Position numbers and translations under genes: made by a program. Below are positions 1 through 9,058 of a DNA stretch of 64,000 nucleotides, one piece after another. The notes below the pieces were generated by a model. It saw nothing but the letters and a program-made list of their open reading frames with translations. It was not told the DNA's origin and searched no databases. Each line of letters opens with the position of its first letter. Positions within the stretch are counted from its first letter, which is position 1. Source of the stretch: VRUE01 sp963715625 (lineage in GTDB: Bacteria; Actinomycetota; Thermoleophilia; Solirubrobacterales; 70-9); the NCBI GenBank assembly GCA_963715625.1, contig OY970260.1, forward strand, positions 744,001 through 808,000. Direction: 5' to 3'.

Positions 1-460
1 CAGTCGCAGCCCGGACGTACCGCGGCTTGTCCTAATCGGCCCGACGATGCATTCGTGGCGACCAATCGAAGGGGCAATCGCCGAGCGGGCACTCGAGAAT
101 CGCGTCCTCCGCCTCGGTCACGTCGACGAGAGAACCCTCGCGGCGATTTACAGCCACGCCAACGGCCTGATCTTCCCCTCGCTTTTCGAGGGCTTCGGGC
201 TGCCGGTCCTCGAGGCCATGTCCGCCGGTTGCCCCATCGCTGTCTCGAACGCCGGCAGCCTGTCCGAGATCGCCGGCGGCGTAGGGTCGAGGTTCTCCCC
301 ATATGAGGTTGAGGAGATCGCCGCCGCCCTCACATGGCTGTCTGAGCTCGGCGAGGAGGAGCGGCAAAAACAGGGAATAGCCGGTCGTGAGCGCGCGGCC
401 CAGTTCTCACTAAAAAAGATGCTGAATGGCACCCGAGCCGTCTATGATCGCCTCCGCTGA
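1..460 (+). CDS. Glycosyltransferase family 4, C-terminal part (5' truncated by window edge)
   Basis: The reading frame is open from the first bases of the window, so the start lies upstream. About 150 C-terminal residues are visible. They carry the GT4/GT-B donor-binding signature FPSLFEGFGLPVLEAMSAG, with the two glutamates that contact the nucleotide-sugar, followed by the usual C-terminal helix. The family transfers sugars from nucleotide donors to lipid-linked or surface glycans in the cytoplasm. Two bases separate its stop from the ATG of the next gene, suggesting co-transcription with the glycan cluster. Specificity cannot be read from the fragment. Confidence 0.9.
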   Translation, partial: SRSPDVPRLVLIGPTMHSWRPIEGAIAERALENRVLRLGHVDERTLAAIYSHANGLIFPSLFEGFGLPVLEAMSAGCPIAVSNAGSLSEIAGGVGSRFSPYEVEEIAAALTWLSELGEEERQKQGIAGRERAAQFSLKKMLNGTRAVYDRLR

Positions 461-461
461 G

Positions 462-1241
462 ATGGCAACGCCTGACCCTTACCATCGTCGTTCTATGACG
501 GAAACCCACCCGAAAAAGCTGACCAGCAGGCTCCCCCGGCGCCTCTTGAAGACCTTGGTGCCGAAACCCGTGCGACAGTGGCGCGTACGCTTCACGGCTG
601 CGCGCCATCGACGGCGGTTCCGTGATCTCAGCGTCGCGGAAAGCTTCGAGCGTGTATATGCAGAGGGTTGGTGGGGACAGAACGATGATTTCGACTCGGG
701 TGACGGTTCTGACGTCGCGCGCACTGATCTCTACGTCACCGTCATCAGAGAGTTCATCGAGAAGCGCAACATACGCTCCGTCATCGACCTTGGTTGTGGG
801 GATTTCCGCGTCGGGCAGAGGATCGTCTCCCCGGGTATGGAGTACGTTGGGATCGACGTTGTCCAAGCCTTGGTCAACCGCAACAACAAGCGCTTCGGGG
901 CGCCACAAATACTGTTCGAACAGCGCGATCTGATCAAGGACGTCCTGCCGAAGGGTGAACTGGCGCTACTGCGACAGGTGTTGCAGCACTTGTCTAATGC
1001 GCAGATAGAGATCGTGTTGCGCAATGCCAGCCACTACCCATACCTGATCGTAACCGAGCACCTCCCAGTCGGCGACGATGTCATTCCGAACGTTGACAAG
1101 CCCCATGGCCCCGATATCCGGATGCCCGAGCGCTCAGGGGTATTCCTTGAGAGCCCGCCGTTCTCGCGTAACGGAGTGACGTTGCTGGAAGTCCCGTACG
1201 CAGCCAATCAGGTACTCCGAACCACGCTACTAGAGAACTAG
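462..1241 (+). CDS. SAM-dependent methyltransferase
   Basis: This is a class I methyltransferase-like protein of about 259 residues. Motif I is visible as VIDLGCGDFRVGQRI, with the acidic residue ending beta-2 in YVGIDVV. A later stretch, LLRQVLQHLSN, matches the post-I/motif II region. The ATG at 462 is favoured because it follows the preceding stop by one base; an ATG at 495 is a credible alternative. Its place next to a glycosyltransferase suggests it methylates a glycan or nucleotide-sugar precursor, but the substrate is unknown. Confidence 0.8.
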   Translation: MATPDPYHRRSMTETHPKKLTSRLPRRLLKTLVPKPVRQWRVRFTAARHRRRFRDLSVAESFERVYAEGWWGQNDDFDSGDGSDVARTDLYVTVIREFIEKRNIRSVIDLGCGDFRVGQRIVSPGMEYVGIDVVQALVNRNNKRFGAPQILFEQRDLIKDVLPKGELALLRQVLQHLSNAQIEIVLRNASHYPYLIVTEHLPVGDDVIPNVDKPHGPDIRMPERSGVFLESPPFSRNGVTLLEVPYAANQVLRTTLLEN

Positions 1242-1308
1242 ACTTCTATGCGGGCTCGCTCTGCGGACTCTCACTTCTCACGGTTCCGGCCAAGTCAAGT
1301 GGTTAACA

Positions 1309-3879
1309 GTGGATCCAAGTCATAAGTTGAGCTGGGGGCTTCCCGCTAGCGCGTACCGGGTCAGTCTTTCGCGCGGAGAGCGCTACTTTTCTCGCTCGGA
1401 CGCCTTTAATCTTCTCGACTTGTCCGCCCCGAGATCAATCGCGCTGGGAATCGCGTTCGCGCTGGCCACCCTCGTCGCTGCCCCACAGGCGCTCGCAGGC
1501 GTGCACCTCGACCACTCGTTCGGCAGCTCGGGCACGGTCATCCCCTCGCTCCCGCCGACCTGGGAGTCGTCCGGATTCAGTGAGCTCGAGGTGCAGCCCG
1601 ACGCCGGGGCCATCGTCAAATTCGAGTCGATCGCAGGAAACTCGCTTGCGACCCCGGCGATGCGTCGCTACCTGGGCGATGGCAGCCTCGACTCGAGCTA
1701 CACGTCGCCGGTTTCCCCCTACTCGGCGGCGAAGACGAGGCTGCCCGACGGCAAGGTGCTGCGCGCAGAATCCAACGCAGGCCCCGGGGGAGATTTCATC
1801 GTGCGCCTAAACCCGGACGGAACTCGCGACAAAGCCTTCGGCACGGAAGGCGCCAGCCCTCCGCTCCCGTTCAAGATCTGGGCGATCTCGGCGGGGCCGT
1901 CGGGGGCGATCCTGGTCGCTGGATTAGTGAACAAGTCCTATACAGGCATGCATGGCAATCCATCGGTCATTCTCGTGGAAACCTTCGTCGCGCGCCTCAC
2001 CGCCGACGGGCACCTGGACCCCGGCTTTGCCGCGGGCGGCGTCGCCAACCTGTATAGCGCTGGCGGCATCGAAGGCTTTCCGAGGGAGATCCAGGAGGGA
2101 CCTGGCGACAAGGCTTGGCTGAGCGTTCGCTCCCCGAGGGGCGAGAACGACATCCTGGTTGGGCTGACCGCCAGCGGAGCCCTCAACCCCGACTTCGGCA
2201 CTGGGAGCCGGGTCAACTCGGGCGGGACGATCGCCGGGTTCCACCCGCTGGCCGACGGCAGGGTCCAGGCGGCAGTCAATCGGAAGGGCAAGCGCCTCGG
2301 ACGCTTCGCGTTCACCGAGAGCATCTTTCTGCTCGCCTACCGGCCAAACGGGCTGGAAGATCCCGGGTTCGGCTCCGGAAAATCGCCTGCCGTCGCGCAG
2401 GGGCGGGCGACCGCCGTCCTCTGGGGAGCGGACGGCTCCGCCCTGCTCGGCATCTCCGTCACCCATGTCGGCGTGGCCTGCCAGAGCTTCTACAACGCCT
2501 GCTTCGCCACCCCAACCCTGGCCCGGTTCACCAGTGCAGGCCAGTCGGATCGGAGCTTCGGCTCGTCGGGAGCGACCGAGCTCAGCTCGATGGGAGGCCC
2601 CGCCAACTTCGCCGGCATCCGCTCCCTGGCGATTCGACCCGGTGGCGGATACCTCGCCGCGGGCACCTCCGGCCTGCAGGCGTTCCTGGCCCGGATTACG
2701 GAGGAGGGCACGCTCGACGGCAGCTTCGGCGAGGGTGGCCTCGTCACGGAATCTGCCCGGCAGGCGAGCAGGAACTTCGTAAGCGCCGTGGCAACCGATC
2801 CCCGTGGGGGCATCGTCGTCGCCGGCCGGGGCAACGCCGACGCGATCAGCAGCTTCCCACCGCCGGGACTCCTCTTCCGCCTCCATCCCAACGGCGACCT
2901 CGATCGCAGCTTTGCCGGCGGTCGCGCGGTCCTCGGCCTCCCGGCCGAGGTGACAGCCCTCGACGTCAACCGGTTCGGCCGCTCGCTCGTCCTGCTCGAC
3001 GAATCCGCCGTCGAGCGCGTCACCGCGAACGGCAGAGTCGACCGCTCGTTTGGCAAGGGCGGATTTGCCTTCTCCCGCCTCGACCTCACCTCTGTGATCG
3101 CCCTGCCAAACGGGGCGGCGCTGGTCGCCGGGACCGACGGAGGTGCGGCCACCGTCGTCCGGCTCGGTGCCGGGGGGCGCATCGACAGGTCGTTCGGAAC
3201 AGGTGGGAAGGCCAGCCTCTCGTTCGGGCCCAGAGAAGCCTGCACGGTGCGCGACCTGGCCGTCCAAGCCAACGGCCGCATCCTCCTCGCCGGCGAGTGC
3301 GGCGGCGGCGAAGGGTGGGAAGCGATGGTCGTCGGTCGCCTGCGGCCGAACGGCAGGCCAGACCGCTCCTTTGCAAAACACGGTCGCTTGGCGAGGCTGC
3401 CGCGTCGTGGCAAGAGCATGGCAACCGCGATCGCCACGCAACGCGGCAAGATTCTCATCGGCGTTCGCCTCAGGCAGGACAAACGGCGCAGCGAGCTGCT
3501 GCTGCGACTCGATCGCAACGGCCACCGGGATCGCACGTTTGCGCACGGGGGCATCGCCCGCGTGCGGGTACCGACTGAGATCGAGTTGGGGGTGGAATCG
3601 TGTGACCGCTATGAGGAGACGGCCTCGATCCTGCCGCTCGGCCATCGCATCCTGCTCGTCCGTGACGGGGTGGGCCCGCCGGTGCTCGCCTTCCGCCAGA
3701 ACGGCAAGCGCGACCGCTCGGTGGAGGCCGAGCCCATTGCCCCCGACCGCCAAGTCGCCCCTGCCTGCTTCCGCGGCCCCTTCGCCACCCGCCAGGACGG
3801 CAGTGCGGTGATTGCCTGGACCAAACAGTTCGCCGACCCCAACTGGGTCGTCGCCCTGCAGCGCCTAAAGGCACGCTAG
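1309..3879 (+). CDS. Secreted delta-60-repeat protein
   Basis: A long exported protein built of tandem delta-60 repeats, each ending in a pattern like RLxPDGxxDxSFGxGG (for example RLHPNGDLDRSF, RLGAGGRIDRSFGTGG, RLRPNGRPDRSF). About a dozen are recognisable and would form a beta-propeller-like domain. The GTG at 1309 gives an N-terminal extension; a TTG at 1420 places the hydrophobic signal peptide (SIALGIAFALATLVAAPQALAG) right after the start and may be the true one. The function of delta-60 proteins is not established. It interrupts the glycan cluster and ends tail-to-tail with the next small gene, their stop codons overlapping. Confidence 0.85.
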   Translation: MDPSHKLSWGLPASAYRVSLSRGERYFSRSDAFNLLDLSAPRSIALGIAFALATLVAAPQALAGVHLDHSFGSSGTVIPSLPPTWESSGFSELEVQPDAGAIVKFESIAGNSLATPAMRRYLGDGSLDSSYTSPVSPYSAAKTRLPDGKVLRAESNAGPGGDFIVRLNPDGTRDKAFGTEGASPPLPFKIWAISAGPSGAILVAGLVNKSYTGMHGNPSVILVETFVARLTADGHLDPGFAAGGVANLYSAGGIEGFPREIQEGPGDKAWLSVRSPRGENDILVGLTASGALNPDFGTGSRVNSGGTIAGFHPLADGRVQAAVNRKGKRLGRFAFTESIFLLAYRPNGLEDPGFGSGKSPAVAQGRATAVLWGADGSALLGISVTHVGVACQSFYNACFATPTLARFTSAGQSDRSFGSSGATELSSMGGPANFAGIRSLAIRPGGGYLAAGTSGLQAFLARITEEGTLDGSFGEGGLVTESARQASRNFVSAVATDPRGGIVVAGRGNADAISSFPPPGLLFRLHPNGDLDRSFAGGRAVLGLPAEVTALDVNRFGRSLVLLDESAVERVTANGRVDRSFGKGGFAFSRLDLTSVIALPNGAALVAGTDGGAATVVRLGAGGRIDRSFGTGGKASLSFGPREACTVRDLAVQANGRILLAGECGGGEGWEAMVVGRLRPNGRPDRSFAKHGRLARLPRRGKSMATAIATQRGKILIGVRLRQDKRRSELLLRLDRNGHRDRTFAHGGIARVRVPTEIELGVESCDRYEETASILPLGHRILLVRDGVGPPVLAFRQNGKRDRSVEAEPIAPDRQVAPACFRGPFATRQDGSAVIAWTKQFADPNWVVALQRLKAR

Positions 3880-4169
3880 CGCGGCCCTCCCGTGCTTGCG
3901 GGCAAGTCGGCGCCGTTGCCTTTGCAGTGCTCAGCCGCGACCCTCGCGATCAGGTGGCTCGCGCCGCCCATGTGGAGGTAGTCGGGATAGAACTCGCCCC
4001 CGTAGAGCCAACCCCCGTCAACCCTCTCGACGTCGGAGTGCCTGACCAGGTCGGGAAAGGTCTGCAGGATGTCGGGGGGATGCTCGGCGAGCACCGGGCC
4101 GAGCCGCAACGCCAGGCGCCATCCGCGCAGAGACGCGGCAAGTCGGCCGCGTAGGTCCCGAGCCTTCAT
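3876..4169 (-). CDS. Small conserved-looking hypothetical protein
   Basis: A 97-residue frame with strongly G/C-biased third codon positions, typical of real genes here. It has coherent segments such as EHPPDILQTFPDLVRH and FYPDYLHMGGASHLIARVA. Its stop codon overlaps that of the delta-60 gene on the other strand. I do not recognise a characterised family with certainty. The text resembles the N-terminal part of larger cytoplasmic proteins found in glycan clusters, so it could be a truncated gene. A coding role is supported by base composition only. Confidence 0.5.
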   Translation of the reverse strand: MKARDLRGRLAASLRGWRLALRLGPVLAEHPPDILQTFPDLVRHSDVERVDGGWLYGGEFYPDYLHMGGASHLIARVAAEHCKGNGADLPASTGGPR

Positions 4170-4294
4170 TGGCGCGCCATGCTAGAGAAGACAGCCCCCG
4201 TGGCCGGGGCCGGCAGCCGCCTGGACCTTCACAATGAGCCGATGCCACGGGGGACCGCGCCAGCCACGGCCGACGAGAACGGCCGCTAGACGCC

Positions 4295-5707
4295 GTGCCC
4301 AGGCGCTTGCTGGCGGACGTGTCGTGGCTCTGGGCCGGCTATGCCGGGCGCTCGCTGGCCTACCTCGGGGTAACGGTCCTCCTCACCCGCTCGCTCGGGC
4401 CGCACGGCTTCGGCGAGCTCTCGCTCTTCATGGCCTTCGGCCTCGGCGTCGCCTCGCTGGCGGGCTCGTGGCCGTTTCTCGCCGTGCCGATCCTGGCTGG
4501 TCGGGGTCTGCGGGTCGCCGAGATCTTCCGGCCAGCGATCCGCCTGGCGGTGCTGGGGACGCTCGCCTGCCTGCTGGTGGCGCTGCCGCTCGCCTGGGCG
4601 ATCCTCGCGCCGAGCGCCGCGGTCCTGGCGATGCTCTCCATCTACGCGATCGCGCTGGTCAGCTTCCAGGGCCTGTACGGGGTCTTCCAGGCGGAAGGCC
4701 GGATGCGGGAGATCGCGACCGTTCAGACCGGGGAGAGGGTGCTGACGCTGGTCGTCCTGGCCACGATCGCGGTCGCCTCGACCCTCTCCGTTCGTGCCGC
4801 CGAGGGCACCCTCGCCCTCGCCGCGATCGTCGCCAGCGGGCTCGCCTACCTGACGCTCGTCGAGCGCGAGGACCTGCTCGGCTCGGGCGGCGGCGGCAGG
4901 CTCGACTGGCGCACCGTCCTCAAGACGATCGGGGCGATGGGAATCGTCAACGCCGCCAGCTATGGCGTCGCCTGGATCGACATCTACCTGCTGGCCGCGT
5001 TCAAACCCGACTCCGACGTGGGCATCTACTCGCTCGCCTACCAGATCTACACGTTCGCGCTGCAACTTGCCTCGCTGTGGATCGTCGCCACCCTGCCGCG
5101 CCACGCCCAGTCGCTGCATGCCGGGGAGTCGCTGGCCGACCAGCTTCCGCGCGAGAAGATGTTGATGGGAATCCGCGTTTGGGCCGCCCTGATCGGAATC
5201 GGCGCGGTCGTCTCGGCGATCGCCCTCGCCGCGGTCTTCGGCTCCGACTTCGCCGACAGCGCCCAGCCCCTGATGATCCTGCTCGTCGGCGGCTCGATGC
5301 TGGCGCCCTACCTGGCGGTGGTCTCGGTACTGATCGCAGCCGACCGCAGTCCCCTGATCGCTCGGGTGAGCATCGTCTGCGTGGCGGTCAACATCGCAAT
5401 CGACCTGGTGCTGATCCCCACGGTCGGGCTGATCGGTCCCGCGATCGCGACGACCGCGCAGACTGCCGTCGGGGCGGCCTGGCTAATCTCCCACGCCCTT
5501 GGCTCGCGCCGCCTCCTGGAGATCGTCCGAGCGAATGCCCCGGTGGCGGTTGCGATCGCCGTTCTCGCGATCGACCCCGGCAGCCCGCCCCTGCTCGCGC
5601 TTGCGGCGGCCGTCTCGATCGTGAGCGGCGCCCAAGCCCGGCACTGGCTCCGCGAGACCGGGGCATCGCTCCTGAGCGCCCGCGGCAACCCCCCGCTCCA
5701 GCCGTGA
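4295..5707 (+). CDS. Wzx-like polysaccharide flippase (MATE/MOP superfamily)
   Basis: A 470-residue integral membrane protein with roughly 12-14 hydrophobic segments, starting with a helix after MPRRLLADVSWLWAGYAGRS and containing the early RSLGPHGFGELSL loop usual in RfbX/Wzx-type exporters. Such proteins flip undecaprenyl-linked oligosaccharides across the plasma membrane. It starts at GTG 4295 and its stop overlaps the next gene's GTG by 4 bp (GTGA), indicating translational coupling with a GT2 glycosyltransferase. This fits a lipid-linked glycan assembly and export unit. Confidence 0.85.
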   Translation: MPRRLLADVSWLWAGYAGRSLAYLGVTVLLTRSLGPHGFGELSLFMAFGLGVASLAGSWPFLAVPILAGRGLRVAEIFRPAIRLAVLGTLACLLVALPLAWAILAPSAAVLAMLSIYAIALVSFQGLYGVFQAEGRMREIATVQTGERVLTLVVLATIAVASTLSVRAAEGTLALAAIVASGLAYLTLVEREDLLGSGGGGRLDWRTVLKTIGAMGIVNAASYGVAWIDIYLLAAFKPDSDVGIYSLAYQIYTFALQLASLWIVATLPRHAQSLHAGESLADQLPREKMLMGIRVWAALIGIGAVVSAIALAAVFGSDFADSAQPLMILLVGGSMLAPYLAVVSVLIAADRSPLIARVSIVCVAVNIAIDLVLIPTVGLIGPAIATTAQTAVGAAWLISHALGSRRLLEIVRANAPVAVAIAVLAIDPGSPPLLALAAAVSIVSGAQARHWLRETGASLLSARGNPPLQP

Positions 5708-6633
5708 ACCCAACCGTCTACATCCCCAACCTCAACGGCGGCGAGATGCTGGCGCGGACGATCGAGAGCCTGGCCCCACTTGGAGACACCAGGGTCGTCG
5801 TCGTCGACAACGGCTCCGAGGACGACTCGGCGGCGATCCTCAGGTCACGCTTCCCGGAGGTCGAGTTGATCGAGCTCGAGCGGAACATCGGCTTCGGCCG
5901 GGCGCTCAACCTCGCCGTCGAGCGGGTTCCGGGCGACCCGGTGATCCTGCTCAACAACGACGTCGAGTGCGAACCGGGCTTCGTCGACGCGCTGCTCGCC
6001 GGCCTCGAGGACGGCGTCGACGCGGTGGCGGGGGTCCTGGTCCAGCGCGACGCGCCGGACCTGATCGACTCGGCGGGGGTGACGGTCGAGGCCGACACCC
6101 TGATGGCGTTCGACTACCTGCACGGGGAGAGCGTCGCCAGCCTCTCGGGGGTGCCCGCCCCGCTCGGCCCGACCGGCGGCGCCGCCCTCTTCCGCCGTGA
6201 GGTCTTCACCGCCCTCGGCGGCTTCGACGAGCGGATCTTCGTCTACTACGAGGACGTCGACCTCGCCCTGCGGATGCGCGCGGCCGGCCACCGCTGCGCG
6301 CTCGCGCCCGGCGCCCGGGCCCTGCATGCGTTCTCGGCCACGCTCGGCAGCCGCAGCGGCGCAAAGTTCGAGATGACCGGCTGGAGCCGCGGCTACCTGC
6401 TGCGCCGCTACGGGGTGCTCTCCAGGCCAGGCCCGGCTCTGCGGGCGCTGGCCTGCGAGGGGGCGATCTGCGCCGGGCAGCTGCTCCGCGCCCGCACCGC
6501 CCGCGGGCTGCGGGGCAGGGTGCTCGGCTGGCGGGCGGGAGGCGGCCTGCCGGCGCGTCAGGCTCCGCCGGCCTCGCTGGTCGAGCTCTCGGTCCGCGAA
6601 CGCCTTCGCCTACGCGCCGGCAGGAGCAGGTAG
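5704..6633 (+). CDS. Glycosyltransferase family 2 (rhamnosyltransferase-like)
   Basis: A 309-residue GT-A enzyme. Visible motifs are VVVVDNGSEDDS near the N-terminus, NIGFGRALNLAV, the metal-binding ILLNNDVECEPGF, and the acceptor-side GGAALFRREVFTALGGFDE followed by VYYEDVDLALR. This pattern is typical of WbbL-like rhamnosyl- or related glycosyltransferases acting on the cytoplasmic face of the membrane. The GTG start at 5704 overlaps the flippase stop. The gene continues, two bases after its stop, into a membrane protein, so the three probably form one operon. Confidence 0.87.
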   Translation: MNPTVYIPNLNGGEMLARTIESLAPLGDTRVVVVDNGSEDDSAAILRSRFPEVELIELERNIGFGRALNLAVERVPGDPVILLNNDVECEPGFVDALLAGLEDGVDAVAGVLVQRDAPDLIDSAGVTVEADTLMAFDYLHGESVASLSGVPAPLGPTGGAALFRREVFTALGGFDERIFVYYEDVDLALRMRAAGHRCALAPGARALHAFSATLGSRSGAKFEMTGWSRGYLLRRYGVLSRPGPALRALACEGAICAGQLLRARTARGLRGRVLGWRAGGGLPARQAPPASLVELSVRERLRLRAGRSR

Positions 6634-6635
6634 CG

Positions 6636-8366
6636 GTGCCGGCGCAAGCGTCCCTTTGGCGGGGGGCCACGCTCGCCTTCCTCCTCTACCTGCTGGCGTC
6701 GACCGTGCTGCTCGGCCACGGTGCGTTCGCGCACTTCGGCTCGACGACGATCGGCTACGGGCCCGACCCCCTGGTGTTCGTCTGGGACCTGAAGTGGTGG
6801 CCTCAGGCCATCCTCGACGGGCTCGATCCGCTCCGCGCAAGCGTCGCCTACGCCCCGGAAGGATTCGACACGACGCTGGTGGCGTCGATGGCCGCTCCGA
6901 GCATCGCGATGGCGCCGCTGACCCAGCTCGCCGGCCCGCTCGTCTCCTACAACGTCCTCACGATCCTGGCCCCCGCGATCAACGGCTGGGCGGCCTACCT
7001 GCTCTGCAGAACGGCCGGCGCCCGCCACTGGCCCAGCCTTGCCGGCGGCTACCTGTTCGGCTTCTCCACCTACGTGCTGGGCCACTCGCTCGGACACCCG
7101 TTCATCTCCCTGGTGGCGATGCTGCCCCTCGCCGTCTACCTGGTGTTGCGCCACCAGCAGCGATCGGTCTCGGGCAGATGGTTCGTGATCTCCCTGATCG
7201 CCGTCCTCACCTTCCAGTTCCTCACCTCGACCGAGGTCTTCCTCACCATGACGATGGCCGGGACCGCGGTCTTCGGCCTCGCCGTGGTGCTGCTTCCCGA
7301 GCGCCGCGCCTCTCTCTTCGGGACGGGAAAGCTGATCGTCGCCGCATACGCCATCACCGGCGTCTTGGTCTCCCCGTACCTGCTCTCGACCCTCACCGCC
7401 GACCAGACCCTGAGCCACATCGATCCGACCTATTACTCTGCCGACCCGCTCAACCTGATCGTCCCAACCCGGATCACCGTCGGCGGGACGGCGCTCCAAT
7501 CGATCGGCGAACGCTTCACCGGCAACCTTGCCGAGAACGGCACCTACTTCGGCATCCCGCTCCTCTTCGTGCTGGCGCTGTTCGCCTGGCAGCGCCGCAG
7601 AGACCGCATCGCGATGCTGCTCGTGGGCGCGTTCGCCATCGCCCTCCTCGCCGCCCTGGGCCCACGCCTCAACGTGCTCGGATCGGTGACCCCGATCCGA
7701 CTCCCCTGGACGCTCTTCCTCCACCTGCCGATCACCGAATACGTGTTGCCGGAGCGGATCGTCGTCTTCGCCTGGCTGGCCCTCGGCCTGGTGGTGGCGC
7801 TCTGGCTGTCCTATCCGAGCCGGCGCCAATGGGCGAAGTGGGCAGTGGTTGGCGTCGGGCTCCTCGCCGTGCTTCCCGACCCCGGGGCAACCGACCCCCG
7901 CCCACCCCACTTCGGAGCGAAGATATGGGCGTCAACCCGGACGATCCCGGATTTCTTCCGCAGCGGCGACCGGGCGCTGTTCGCCGGTCGCCCCAACCTC
8001 CTCGTGCTGCCCTACAACGAGGCCGAAAACGGCGCAAACCTCTACTGGCAGGCCAGTTCCGGGATGGCCTACGAGATGCCCGGCGGGTATCTCTCCGGCA
8101 CGATCCCCGAGAGCTTCCTCTGCTGGCCGATCGTCGGACGCCTGCGGGCGCAGGACTACAGGCGCGCGGACCGTGGGGAATTGCTCGACTTCCTCGCCGC
8201 CAAGGAGGTCAACGGGGTCCTCGCGCCGGTAGCGGAGGCGCGGGCGGCGGCCCCTCTGCTCGGCGCTCTGCCCGGGCCGGCGAGGCGCAGCGGCGGCGTG
8301 CTGATCTACCGGGTCCCTCCCACGCATAGGATCGCCACGTGCCCGCACCCGAGCTCTCAGCGGTGA
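6636..8366 (+). CDS. Polytopic membrane protein, probable GT-C-type glycosyltransferase
   Basis: A 576-residue protein with about 10-12 membrane segments and an extracytoplasmic loop after TM1 containing FGSTTIGYGPDPLVF and FVWDLKWWP. The architecture (short N-terminus, acidic first loop, many TMs, soluble C-terminal part) is that of GT-C polyprenol-phosphate-sugar-dependent glycosyltransferases such as YfhO/ArnT relatives. No catalytic residue can be proved from sequence alone. It overlaps the next gene, a dolichol-phosphate-sugar-synthase-like GT2, by 28 bp, a pairing that would supply the lipid-linked donor. Confidence 0.7.
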   Translation: MPAQASLWRGATLAFLLYLLASTVLLGHGAFAHFGSTTIGYGPDPLVFVWDLKWWPQAILDGLDPLRASVAYAPEGFDTTLVASMAAPSIAMAPLTQLAGPLVSYNVLTILAPAINGWAAYLLCRTAGARHWPSLAGGYLFGFSTYVLGHSLGHPFISLVAMLPLAVYLVLRHQQRSVSGRWFVISLIAVLTFQFLTSTEVFLTMTMAGTAVFGLAVVLLPERRASLFGTGKLIVAAYAITGVLVSPYLLSTLTADQTLSHIDPTYYSADPLNLIVPTRITVGGTALQSIGERFTGNLAENGTYFGIPLLFVLALFAWQRRRDRIAMLLVGAFAIALLAALGPRLNVLGSVTPIRLPWTLFLHLPITEYVLPERIVVFAWLALGLVVALWLSYPSRRQWAKWAVVGVGLLAVLPDPGATDPRPPHFGAKIWASTRTIPDFFRSGDRALFAGRPNLLVLPYNEAENGANLYWQASSGMAYEMPGGYLSGTIPESFLCWPIVGRLRAQDYRRADRGELLDFLAAKEVNGVLAPVAEARAAAPLLGALPGPARRSGGVLIYRVPPTHRIATCPHPSSQR

Positions 8367-9055
8367 TCCTCTGCTACCGGGCCGGCGAGAACGTTCGCCG
8401 GGTGGCCGCCGGGTTCCACGCGGAGCTGAGCGCCTCCGGGGTCCCCTTCGAGTTGATCCTCGTCGCCAACTACGACGACGCCTCCGACCGAACGCCGGAG
8501 GTCGCTGAGGAGTTCGCCGGCTGCCACGAGCGGGTCAAGGTCCTCAAGGAGTCAAAGCAAGGCGCGATGGGCTGGGACATGCGCCGCGGCCTCGACGTGG
8601 CCAGCGGAAGCTTCATCGTCGTCATCGACGGCGATGAGCAGAACCCCTTCGAGGACGTGATGCGCGCGTACAGGTTGCTCCTGGACAGCGGTGCCGACGT
8701 TGTCAAGGGACGTCGCACAAAGCGCTTCGACGGCCCGGCTCGCCATCTCGTCTCTGCCGTGTACAACGCGCTCTTCCTCATGCTCTTCCGCACGCGAGGA
8801 CTGTGGGACATCAACGGCAAGCCGAAGGGGTTTCGCCGTTCCGCCTACGAGCGGATGACGTTGACCGCGGACGACTGGTTCATCGATGCCGAGATCGTGC
8901 TGCAAGCGCGGGACCTCGGCCTGACGCTCACCGAGCTGCCGGTCGTCTTCCACCAGAACGAGGCGCGCCGCTCCTTCGTCCGTGCAGAGGCCGTGCTTGA
9001 GTTTCTGCGCAACATGGCCCAGGTCCGGCTGGGGCGCTTCGGCCGCCGGGATTGA
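8339..9055 (+). CDS. Glycosyltransferase family 2, polyprenyl-phosphate sugar synthase-like
   Basis: A 238-residue GT2 enzyme without membrane helices. The N-terminal strand SAVILCYRAGENV, the central VVIDGDEQNPFEDV (DxD-type metal site) and the later GLWDINGKPKGFRRSAYE resemble DPM1-like synthases, which load a sugar onto polyprenyl phosphate. The GTG start lies inside the preceding gene. Four bases separate it from the epimerase downstream. The neighbouring GT-C-like proteins would be the natural consumers of its product; the sugar is not determinable. Confidence 0.82.
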   Translation: MPAPELSAVILCYRAGENVRRVAAGFHAELSASGVPFELILVANYDDASDRTPEVAEEFAGCHERVKVLKESKQGAMGWDMRRGLDVASGSFIVVIDGDEQNPFEDVMRAYRLLLDSGADVVKGRRTKRFDGPARHLVSAVYNALFLMLFRTRGLWDINGKPKGFRRSAYERMTLTADDWFIDAEIVLQARDLGLTLTELPVVFHQNEARRSFVRAEAVLEFLRNMAQVRLGRFGRRD

Positions 9056-9058
9056 GCC

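Noticed and set aside
1924..3753. Long minus-strand open frame (609 codons)
   Set aside because: It is antisense to the delta-60 repeats and its text is the low-complexity product of the repeated G+C-rich codons; no family features.
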